NCBI GenBank assembly: GCA_947044405.1
Contig: CAMRHE010000077.1
Span: 744,001-808,000 of the forward strand
Direction of reading: 5' to 3'
Origin: Leptodactylus fallax
Taxonomy: Eukaryota; Chordata; Amphibia; Anura; Leptodactylidae
DNA length: 64,000 nucleotides
Shown: positions 21,783-34,039 of the stretch, one piece after another
How the letters are laid out: each line of letters starts with the position of its first letter
Numbering within the stretch: the stretch's first letter is position 1
Translations under genes and position numbers: made by a program
The notes under the pieces: model-generated
Databases searched by the model: none
Seen by the model: the letters and a program-made list of their open reading frames with translations, nothing else
Told to the model about the DNA's origin: nothing

Positions 21783-22389
21783 TGCAGACAGAGACCCCTC
21801 TATTTGGTGGCTGTTTGTATACACTTCCATGTAAAAAAAAAAAAAAAAAAAAACATGACAGGAACTTTTCTCTGTTATGTTTTTACTTTTCCGATGGAAG
21901 AAAAAGCCCTGCATACAAGACATTACAAAAGTAAACAAACATGAAGTTTATGAAAGTATCCGTTGTTTTTTTTTCTTTATTATAGTCAGTAGTAAAGTTT
22001 CTTTTTTTTCACACAATAAAAGTACAATATTGCTAATAGTCAATAGTTTTTTATTTAGCAAAAAGTTCTTATACACTAAAACCCTATTTGTCACAAAAAA
22101 AATTACAGAACCATATAGTAGCAAAATAAGAACACTATAGTCATTTAAGCAGGTCAACAGCAAATTGGAAAAGAAATGTTCTGGTTATTAAGGCTCATAT
22201 CAGTTTGGGATATGGTGGGGTTAATGCCGTTATCTGTACACATTATATTGTCTTGTTTCTTTAACTGAGGAAAGTACAATGCTCCTGCCAATGGAAACAA
22301 GTGGGAGGCATAGAGCTGCTTTTAGCTGTTGCCTCAGTTCCTGAAACTACTAGTTGACTTCAGACACTCGCATACACAACTCCGGAAAC
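21783..22389 (+). promoter_or_regulatory. AOX upstream region and probable 5' UTR
   Basis: Sequence immediately upstream of the AOX start codon. No clear TATA box or CpG island was seen and the transcription start is not fixed. A poly-A tract occurs at 21833-21853. Confidence 0.35.
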
Positions 22390-22443
22390 ATGGATAGCTC
22401 TGCTGAGTACAATCAATTACTATTTTACGTGAATGGGAGGAAG
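22390..22443 (+). CDS. aox1: AOX coding exon 1
   Basis: Starts at ATG ([18 protein letters not shown], 18 residues) and ends AAG|GTAAGC in phase 0. LLFYVNGRK matches the start of vertebrate aldehyde oxidases. Confidence 0.92.
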
Positions 22444-25400
22444 GTAAGCTGCGAATTTTACTGCAGAGAATGTTTTTTTTTCCTCTCTCTATAGATATAT
22501 TCACTGTTCATTAGTTGTAAAGCCAAAACCTTAGTAACTGTTCTGCTGTAAGGAATCCCTAACATTGTGTCCTATAAGGCTGGGTTCACATCTGCAATGG
22601 AGATTATGTCGCAGATGTGAATTATATGGATGACCCATTTATTGCAAGTGTTTGAGGGATATTTATCATCTGACCCCTTTTTGGCCATATTTTTCGCAGG
22701 TGTGAAACCTGTGGGTTTTTTTTTTAACTAGTTTTACTGTGGTGTCTATTTATGATGTAGGCATACCTCCTTGTTAAATGTTGTGCACGTGTTAATTTAG
22801 ATCTGCCTTAATAAGCCATGCATTCTTTGTCCATTTTTTGTTAAAAAAAGGCACTATTGCCCCTTTTTTGGTTAAAAAATATTTTTTAATGCTGTCTGAC
22901 CTTATGGGCTTTTTTTTTTATTTTGCCCATGTACTGGAGTGCCTTTTTTTGCTCCTTTTTAAAAAAGACGCAAGTTATGAATACAGTGTAAAAGGCCGCA
23001 CCTCCTTTTCCAGACAAAAAGCAAAAGTGGCGAGAGCAACATAACAGCTGGAAAAAAAAGCAATAATGCTTCATAAATAAAGCGCAGGGCAGAAAAAGAC
23101 CACAAAAATGTGCAATTTACACAAAGAAAAGCAAGTAGCTTAATAAATGTGCCCCCTTGAGTTTTCCCTACTCACTATATTCTGGACATAAGGCTAGTCC
23201 TCCAAAATCCACTTATCTTGCCTTTTTTTCAGTTCTTACCAACTATGATCAGCTGTTTCTTATTATTCCATCCTCAGGCTAATGCCCCACGGTACAGAAG
23301 CGCAGCATTTTTGACTGCTGCGGAAAAACTGCATTATACAGTACCAGCAAAGTGAATGATTTTTGGTTGATCTCATCAATACATTGTAGAAAAAATGTAA
23401 AAAAAAAAAGCTGCATTTTCAGAAACACAAGTCTTTTAGAAAAATACAGCATGTTAATTTTAGCTGCGGAATCACAGGTGTATTTCCTATAGATTCAATA
23501 GGGGGAAGAAAAAAACGCAGAGGAAAATGCAGTAAAGTCTCAATGGAAGACGTTGCATTTTGTTCTGCATCATATTATAACCTTATAGCTTCCACACAGG
23601 TTGTCTCTAAGCTTTTCCATTTTTTTGGGGCAAATAGACCTGGTGTAAGTCTAAGCAAATTTGTCTATTATCAGTGACAACTGCTTGAACCACTAATATG
23701 GCTGCCATATTGGTAGTCAACCACTGTTTCCAGAAACAAACTGCAAAATTTGTTCATTAGTCTGAACTCCTAAAGGATACCTTGGACAATTTCCTTTAAC
23801 ATATCTTCTTATTTTTGTATTGATAATAAACAGAGATTAAAGATTTATGTAAGCTCTCGCGAGCAGGGCCCTCACTCCTATTGTTTGATATGTTAATTTC
23901 TTTGTCACATTGTAATGTAAAATACTGTTCATGTGTCCTCTGATTTGTAAAGTGCTGCAGAATATGTTGGCGCTATATAAATAAACTTATTATTATTAAT
24001 ATTTTATGTAACTTAGAATTTGCTCTCACAACTTTGATTTGCTAATCTTTTCTAAATTTGGATAAGACTGTCTAAGGCTAAGGCTCCATATAGTGAGCTG
24101 CAGCCAAAAAGCACTGCGGGAAAAACCATGGTGGAAATGCATCGCGGTTTTTCTCACATTGCTTTTCATAGAAAGTCCACAGAGTTTCTGCTTCAATTAT
24201 ACCTATACGGAAAACACCAGCGTTTCCATAGGTATAAATAACATGCTGCGATTTACAAAAACAAGAATGGTTCCACTTCAGATATTTTTCTGTAATGTGT
24301 GGATGGGATTAGTCAGAATCCCATCCACTTTGCAGGTACTGTAAAACACTGTGGCAAAATCACGGAGTTTGCACTATGTGGGGCCCCATCCTAATGATGA
24401 GACAAATTTATCACATTATATCACATTGTATGATAAATTTGGTGTATGTTTAAACACACTTGTCCTTTTGTGCTAAACTTTTGGCTCAATTTTGGTGCGT
24501 GTTGTCACACTTTATGTCATGCCCCTTTCTCTATAACTTACACCAGTATGCAAGTTTTGTTGGCACATACAGTGGGGAAAAAAAAGTATTTAGTCAGCCA
24601 CCAATTGTGCAGGTTCTCCCACTTAAAAAGATGGGCCCGGATATGTACTGGCTTAAGCAGGAGGAAACGTCTGGCACTGCAGGATCTGAGTCCCTGGCGG
24701 CGTAGTGTGTTACTGATGGTAGCCTTTGTTACTTTAGTCCCAGCTTTCTGCAGGTCATTCACTAGGTCCCCCCGTGTGGTTCTGGGATTTTTGTTCACCG
24801 TTCTTGTGATCATTTTGACCCCATGGGGTGAGATCTTGCGTGGAGCCCCTGATCGAGGGAGATTATCAGTGGTCTTGTATGTCTTCCATTTTCTAATTAT
24901 TGCTCCCATAGTTGATTTCTTCACACCAAGCTACTTGCCTATTGCAGATTCAGTCTTCCCAGCCTGGTGCAGGTCTACAATTTTGTTTCTGGTGTCCTTC
25001 CACAGCTCTTTGGTCTTCACCATAGTGGAGTTTGGAGTGTGACTGTTTGAGGTTGTGGACAGGTGTCTTTTATACTGATAACAATGTCAAACAGGAGCCA
25101 TTACTACAGGTAATGAGTGGAGGACAGAGGAGCCTCTTATAGAAGAAGTTACAGGTCTGTGAGAGCCAGAAATCTTGCTTGTTTGTAGGTGACCAAATAC
25201 TTATTTTCCACCATAATTTGCAAATAACTTCTTTAAAAATCAGACAATGTGATTTTCTGGATTTGTTTTCTCATTTTGTCTCTCATAGTTGAGGTCTACT
25301 TATGATGACAATTACAGGCCTCTCTCATCTTTTTAAGTGGGAGAACTTGCACAATTGGTGGCAGACTAAATACTTTTTTCCCCACTGTATTGAGCCAAGA

Positions 25401-28400
25401 CTTTGGAGCATTTAGCTTAAAAATATGCTCCATTGGATGTATTATATCATTGCTTCTAAGGGACAGTATCTTCATATCGCAGTCCCATGTATGCATAGCT
25501 TATGCCGATTGCACATTGGTACTATATTGGTAATTAGTGGCATAATGTTAGGCATCAGTGTTAAATGAGTTTTCTTATGACATTCTATAAACCACTGTCT
25601 ATATAAGTGCATATGGATACCGTAGGGGGTGTCATCACTTTGGATCCCCCTCTGTGAACCAGAATAGGGAACTGCTCTGTTCAAGTGGCTCCTATTTTGG
25701 CATACTTGAGTCATTCATGTATCACAGCCACAGATCTGAATGGCTTTCTAATACTACATTTCATTTGCAACAGCTGCTCATAACAAAATCAGCTGCTTGC
25801 CAGGAAAGGGACTGAACTCGATCTGCTGTTTGTGCTGGGGTCCACATTTTGGAAGGGACTGTCTCCACAAAAATACTCCCTATAAGTGTTTACATCATTA
25901 TCCTTTACATAATCATTATAAGGAATATGGAGAATTCTTGTGATTACAGCATATTTATTATTCAGTAATATTGTCATTGTTTTTTTTATGTAGATTGTTG
26001 AGAAAAATGCTGATCCAGAAGTCATGCTTTTGCCTTATCTTCGTAAAAAACGTATCCTTCTCAATGTTAGAAATCATATTTTTGGTTTTGTATTCTCTTG
26101 ATTTCATGTCGTCTGTTAATTTTTTTTATTTTATCTAGAAAATACTACTGCTTTGAGGAGAGAAATGTGGAGGGGGCACAATCTGCTGGGGTCCCAACCA
26201 AAAAATACCAGTAGCAGTTAGTATTAATGTGAACTAGCTAAAGGTTTTAGAAGCCAGCAAAATCACGTATCTTCACTGATATAGTATATAAAAGAAACTC
26301 TTGTAAGCATATCAACTAACCAATCTCTTCATGTCACAAAAGTTTATTTTTGACTTTCACTACCTTAAAATGCCATAAATTGCCGTGACAGGTTGAACTT
26401 GATGGACTTGTGTGTCTACAGAAGTATATTGAGCTTTGCTTAAAAAGGCAACAAATATAAATATAGAAAGCATAATTGAAGTATTTTCTCGTGCAAACAT
26501 ATTTTTTATTATATAGGGAATCTATCACATTGAAAATGGAGTCCGTTCTGCAGGCACGTTAAACTTTTGACTTGGGCACCCCACACGGCATAGCTCCCCC
26601 TTTCCTGGCCCCTGCACAGCATGACACCCCATTTACACACACTATAATGTCCCACAGTGGCCCCTTCACACAGTATAATGTCCCATTGTGGCCCCTTCAC
26701 ACGGTCGTATGTCCCATCGTGGCCTCAACGGTGTTTGTTGCAAATATTGCAAAAATTTTGGGTTCAGTAGGGGTAGCAGCTGTCTCTGTGCACAGTCAGG
26801 GGAAGGCTGCCAGTAGGACTGCCCACTGGTCTCCTAAGAAAAGAGAGAGTAGGTATTGAAATAAATAAAATGCAATTTATACTTGAACTTTTCTAGCAAA
26901 ACTTTATATCTATCTGCTCGGCAATATTCTCCTGCTCTGTAACAGGCTGTCTACAGTTTACCTGCCAGATTTTCTTTAAGTTGCTTTATGTATAAGAGAT
27001 GCAACATAATAAGTCTTGTGATCATTCATGAGTGACTAAAATCCACTATTGAGATTGCTACGTAATCCTTCTTCATACTTGAAATTGTAAGCTATGTCGT
27101 AGGTACCAGTACATCCTAGTAACCTGTCCTGCTTATCAGTATGAAACATCAGTTTTCTATGATGCCGTCTGTTTCCTTAACTGCTTTTTTAAAGTTCTCC
27201 TTACTGGCACAAAATATGGTTGTGGAGGAGGCGGGTGCGGTGCCTGTACTGTGATGGTATCTACAATTAATCCTGTCACCAAGAAGATTCTGTATCCTTA
27301 GCCTTACCCACGATGGAAACATAGGTTATACTAGGATATTACAAAGTCATAGGGGAGAATTTATTTATCCTATCAATACCTCTGCTGGTGTGAGATGTGC
27401 CAGAATCATTAGGAGGCTTGGCACATCACAGCAGGTCCTGTGTGCCAGAACTGAAATGTATGTCAGCCAAGGGACGGCATAGATTTCAGCTATAACTTAT
27501 GATTGACCCTTTTTACTTCCCATACCCCCTATTTATATGCCACATTTCAGGGGGAATTGGCTCACGGGATCACTGTCTCCTGAATGCGATTAACTCCTCA
27601 AAAACTTCACTCCAAAGCAGATTCAAGGCATATAGACCACTGTTTCTCAGCCATTTCAAGCCAAGTACCCAATTTTGCAAAAAGTTCCAACTTTTACTCA
27701 ATGGACACTTTGGTGTCTGTCATGTGACAAATCCTGTTCCCAGTCTCAAGTAGGGAATTAAAACTGGCATGCATATTGTTCCAAGCAAATCCTTTTGTTT
27801 GTGGGGGCACCTGTGGCAAGCACATGTTAAAAGTTCTGAGGGTCTTTTAGCATCCCAACAGCTTTTCACTCAATTTCTGATCTATGATCTGATATTTGCC
27901 TCCTCAGCACATGCTACTCCCTGTTGTAGAGGAAACCCACCACCTGTCGTCTTCTGAGACGTGCCTCTTCTAGCCAGCCACTGTGCCTCAGTATTTGAAG
28001 ATGGTGGATGGTTTGGGTGGCAGTAGCCTCTCCAGGAGCCTAGGACCTAAGCACTCAATAAATCTGTCACTTCCAGAGCAGTGGTTCGCATCCATGGCGT
28101 GAGCCCCTTGAGACTGCTCAGTGTACCCCCTGGGGTACACGTATCACAGGTTGAGAACCACTGATATAGACAAACCAAGTTCACATTACCAGAGTAAAGC
28201 AAATCCTAGGCTGTCTGGCCACTAACTATAGATCACAGCATCCTTGTTCAAAATAATCATCAGGGCTCCCAGAAGCTGAATCCTCAACCGAATCCAGGGT
28301 GCCTGTGTATAGGGGATCCAGAGAGACAGCATTTGGCCACGGGTATCTCATGTGTATTGTCAGCCTCAGGCTGGAAGTCCTGAAGATGGAGTGGCGTGGG

Positions 28401-31400
28401 ACAAGTGACTTTTTGTTTTCCAGGTTTTCACACACCAAAGAAAAAAAAACACTTTCCCTAAAACACTGCATCATGATTATCATGCTTTTCGACAGTCTTG
28501 CTCCTAGAAGCTGCACTGGAACAAACCATATTGTCTACTTGTAAAGGATTGGGTGTCGTTCCACAACCAGTGCCACCTCCGCCATTGGGCTGTATCTGGC
28601 ATTGCAGTTAAATTCCACTCTGGAAGAACAAACAACCTCTTTAATGTGTCCCATGGGTAAAAACAGGTCTGATATACTGCGACCGGAGCACATGGCATTA
28701 ACTCTGTTAAATCCAAACTTTTTCTCCAAGTGGCTTTGTATGTGTGCCCACACCTCATTTCAGTTTGTGTCTTAACACTTCAAGCCATTTCTCGGCCAAT
28801 GCTTGCCTGCTTCCAATATGCTCTCTGCATGGAGCTGGTATCACGACTGTGGAAGGAATTGGGAGCACCACCAGTAGGCTACACCCAGTACAGGTAAATG
28901 ATCAGATTATGTTTTTTTTTTTTTGTTTTTTTTACAAAAACCACATATCATGCTGAATACATCTTACCTTTACTGCATTATTTCTTATAAAGGGATTGTA
29001 TAGCTTATATTTATTTTCACTAAGTATAACCAGATAGAATATACAGTATTATTTTTTTCATGCTTTTTTACTTTCTGATAATAGATTTCTCTACTCAGTG
29101 TTCTGTACATGTTTTTGCGGACTACTGTCATGCCTGAACTACTTAAAAGTATTTAGAGATATACTTTACAGCAGCCATGTGAGTCATGCACACAATAGTC
29201 AGGAGATGGTCATTGAGGTCTATGGGAGAGTTTTCTAGACATGCTGTGTGACCCGTGCAGAAGTCATTGTGCAGTGAAGGGAGTAGATAAACTTTGACTA
29301 TTATTGTGTATGGTGGTCCCCATGTCCTCTATATATAGGTATATCCTGCATGTGATCATAAAAACTTAATTAAAAAAGCAAATCATTGATTTGACACATT
29401 CACTGTAATCTCTGTAGGGTAAATCTATTGCATGTGAATATATAAATCCAAGGTGTTTATAGCTGCTATTACATATATTACAAGACTTGGCAATGGTAAT
29501 AACAGATGTGCTCTTCTTATGTAACATGGCTTAACTGGGTATAAAATTACCAAATACATTACCAGGATTGTGACAGGTTCAAACATGAGCTAAGTTTTAT
29601 CTGTCACGCACTTTGGAGCTTTATAGTCAAACTCTCCAATCTGAATCTATTGTGCAACACAGGCACTCGGTTTCTATGATTGTAAGGCTACGGCCCCACG
29701 TTGCAGAAACGCAGCTTTTTTTGTTACAGATTTAGTTGCGGTTTTTTGAGCCAAAGCCAACAATGGCTACAAAAGGAATGGGAAATATATAGGAAGTTCT
29801 TATACTTTTGCCTTCCACTTAATCCACTCCTGGCTTTGGCTCAAAAAACCGCAACAAAATCTGCAAAAAAAAAAGCTGTGTTTCCGCAACGTGGGGCCAT
29901 AGCCTTAAAAACATTTAGTAGATAGAATGACCTCCCATTTGCAGTTCAAAATTTATAACCACATTGAAGGGAATGTGTCACCAGAAAAATATTCTTTAAA
30001 TCACATTTTATTTGAAACATATTTTTAAAGAATTTTTGGCACGGGTATTAAAATTTTTTTGTGGCATTATCTATTTTTTTTTTAAAAATTCCTAAAAATA
30101 CTGCAGTTTTGACTCTGACCAATAAGTTAAATAATATACTAAAACTTCATGTTTTTCATAGGAGATTTCTTTGCAGCAGCTGCCTCACTTATCAGCACAC
30201 TTATGATCACAGCTAGTATGTATATGTTAAGTCATAGAATCCACCAGTCGCAATAGGTGATGGTCACAGCTTATCTAATCCACTCTCTGCACAATGCCCT
30301 CTGGACAGATCACAGAACAAGTCTAAAAAGCTTTCCCATAAAAGTCAATAGGGTCTGCTCCAGACCACTATGTCTTTGGTCCATGGTCCAAGAGGAAGTT
30401 GCTGATTATTTTAGGCTTAGTGGCTAGAGTTGGAATTGTAAGATTTGTAGGATTTATTTTAAATAAAGATAAAAACATAGAAAATTAAAAACAGCCTCCA
30501 AAAATTCTTTAAAAATATGTTTAACATAAAATCATGGTTTATAAAATTAGTAATTTCCTCACAACCTATTCTCTTCTAAAAGCAATTTTTTGCACTTCCA
30601 TCACTTTATCATTCCTCCCTATGTTTTGTGGCAGGAAATGCCATGGACAGTTGGAAATTTTTGAGCTGTATCTCTGACATGGCTTGACGTAGTACATTAC
30701 TTATGTATGTGACATGGGGAAATGAAAAAGTAAAGAAGGTATTAAGGCCTTGTAATGAACAGTTTGATAATCTACCATATAAAGAGCATTTCAAGTATGT
30801 TATGAAGGCATGTGGATCATGTCCGGTGTATACACTGGAAAAATTGCCCCACATTTATACTCCCATGCCTACTTAAAAGTACTTTGGGATTGCATAAACT
30901 GCTGTATTGAAAAGCACAGTTTATTACAACTGTATGCAAAAAAAATACTGTGCCATATGCAGCTAACTTACAGGTCAGTGATCCAACAAGCCCATAATAA
31001 AACATCATAAAAAAAAATATAACATTATGGGCAAAAGGCATGTGATTCTCCTATCATATTGTATACAATAATGGTTACCTCCTAAAGTACAGAGTCAAAC
31101 CAAACTCTGTTCCAAAAAAATATAAAAATGCACCAAAAAACAAAAAGGGGGAAGGAAACAGAACAAAATCATCACCCCTAAAACATATAGTAAACCCACA
31201 TAATATGGCATCCAAATAAATAGAATAAAGTCAATCCATATCAACAATATAGCACAAATTTATTTTTGTATATTTTTGCTATTTGTGCACATTTTTTCTT
31301 GTTTGCATATCACACACAGAGAAAAGACAACACATTTTTTGAGATGTGTAACACCCCGTATGCTATGTTATGGCTGATGGCCTGTAGTTGCGTCCACCTC

Positions 31401-33930
31401 AGTCATAAATTCAGCAGATCGTTTTAGATGAACCTGCAGAATGTACTAGTCAAATGGAGAAAGCAGGGGCGAAATGTGCATTGGGACTAGAGGTGGAGGT
31501 CACAGCATACCTGGGGTATACACCTTTCCCTTTTTTACTTTATTATACTTGCTGAGTTTGTTAAATCTTTATTTATTGATACATTGTACTAAGGCCTATT
31601 ATGGTTATACCTTTTGTGATGTCATATGAAAGCTGAGAATCTTAGCATACTAGAACAACTTTTTTACTTTTAATAATGCACGATTTATAACTGTGTGAAG
31701 TGACCCACGCCAGTCTCAGCTTCCCTACATTATTCGAGTCCTCCCCCTCCACACACCAGTGGAGTATGGTAATAAAGTATATTATAATATTTTATGAATG
31801 TCACAAATGCTGCCAGAAAATCAAATGTTATTTGAAAGTTTTGGTATGCTTTAACATGCTTTAGTAAGAATGCATAGCTCATTCTGCATTATTTATACTT
31901 TCATTACTTTCTTCACCTATACCCTGTTCTTGGAAAAATGTGCAATGTTACTCTCTATAGCCTGTAAAACTCTGTAGAACCTATTAATCATTACTTGTAT
32001 TTAGAGCATGTCAACAAATGCATGTATTTCATTTATAAGCAAACCCTAAACTCAACGAAGATTTTCAAGGGTAGCAAATTTGTTGCAGAAATTTCTGTGA
32101 CTGAAAATCAGTTTTATATATCTGAATGGGGTTGTTTCTGCCTAAAGCATGTGATTTTATGCTAGCACCATTGCATTTCTGTAACAAATCTGCCATGTGT
32201 GAATATACCCTTACAATGTTAAAAATATTACTGACTGCAGAATGTAGCAACTTAAAACAGTAAAGGAGTACAGCTCTCAGCGTTGAAGGATCACAGGTGG
32301 CAATAACTTGATCAATAGCAATCACGGCATCCAGGGGGTCCGGGGGCAAGATTGCACCCCCCCCCCTCACCCCACAATAAGATTACGGGTTCCGAGGGCT
32401 TGCCATGGCAGCCAGGAGACCAGGTCACGGTCTCCTGACTGCCTATGCATAGTTCCCATATGTATTGCAGGACATTGCATGGTGGATCTGAAATCCCAGC
32501 TTCAACTACAGTGGTGGGACAGGGAAAAAGTAAAAAAAAAAAAAAAGCGCACACACATAGTATAAACAAACAAAAATAAATAAATAAAAAGTAAAAAAAA
32601 ACACCTTTATATTTAAAAATATATAATGTAAACAAAAATAAACAAACATGTTAGGTAGCCCCATATGTGTATAAGTTCCCACTATCCAAAAATAGTGTTA
32701 TTTATCCTGTATGGAAAACGTCGTAAAAAAAATATATACCGCAATGCGCAAATTAACATATTTTGGTCGCTTTGCTTTCCCCAAAAAATAACAATAAAAA
32801 GTGATCAAAAAAGTCATACATACTAAACATTGGTACCAATAAAAAGTACAACTTGTCCTGCAAATAAAGAGCCCTGACGTCAAGTACAGTAAAATAGTTA
32901 TAGGTGTCAGAATACAGTGACCCCAGGAAAATCGTTCATTTTCAAAAAGTGACGTTTTATTTGTAAAAGCGATTATATATTTTATAAAAACCAATATAAA
33001 TATGGTATCGCCGTGATCATAATGACTCGCTGGACAAAGCTGCTATGTCATTAATGCAAAGTGAATGCTGTAGGAACAAAATGACAAAAATTATGATTAG
33101 CATTGTGTGTTATTTCACATGGACCCCCAAAAAACGTAAATAAAACCTAATGAAAACATTATATGTACCCCACAATGGTGGCAAATTAAAGCACAAATCA
33201 TCACACAAAGAATAAGCCCTCACATAGCTATGTTGACAGAAAAATTTAAAAGTTATGAATTTTGGAGGACAGGGAAGGAAAATATGAAAAAAGTCACTAA
33301 ACATTAACGTACAAATTGCCCTGCGTTCTTAACCCCTTCTCGACATCCGCCATAGTAGTTTGACAGATATTGGGTATTTAAATGTATTATATAGCAGAGA
33401 CCCAACGCTAATGCCCGAATTAACCCCTCTGGTGCTTTGGTCAAAACTGACTGAAGTGCCATTTTGCCGGGGATTGCTAGCACCCGGAGCAAGCTCCAGG
33501 GCCGGCGTCCCGTTGGCATGACAGCCGGGAGCCTATTGAAGGTTCCCAGGCTTGACTGCCATTTGCTTCTATTGCAGGCTGCTCTGCATTGCATTGCAAA
33601 GTATTAGCATTGTAATGCATTGCATTAGTGATCAGACCCCCTAGGGGTTCAAGACCCCTAGGGGGTCTAATAAATGCAAAAAAGCAGTGGTTAGCACTGC
33701 AGCCTTGCAGAGCTGAAGTCCTGGGTTCAAATCCTGCCAAGGACAACATCTGCAAGGAGTTTGTATGTTCTCCCCGTGTTTGCGTGGGTTTCCTCCGGGT
33801 ACTGCGGTTTCCTGCGACACTCCAAAGACATACTGATAGGGAAATGTAGATTGTGAGCCCTATATGGGACAGTGACTGACAATGTCTGTAAAGCGCTGCG
33901 GAATATAATGGCGCTATACAAGTAAGCATA

Positions 33931-33979
<49 letters not shown>

Positions 33980-34006
33980 AAAACATTTAAGAGGTTCTCC
34001 AGCATA

Positions 34007-34039
<33 letters not shown>

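Larger units (their letters stand above)
22444..25993 (+). other. AOX intron 1 contents
   Basis: A 3.55-kb intron containing hairpin-MITE fragments (22570-22640, 23275-23545), a LINE/SINE-type tail at 23850-23999, a hairpin MITE at 24074-24392 and an internally deleted Tc1 element at 24570-25387. Confidence 0.7.

Noticed and set aside
24446..25042. 198-codon plus-strand frame
   Set aside because: It is antisense to the Tc1 transposase remnant on the minus strand.
33690..33740. tRNA gene
   Set aside because: A and B box-like sequences are present but there is no cloverleaf; the sequence continues into a SINE body and a LINE-type tail.
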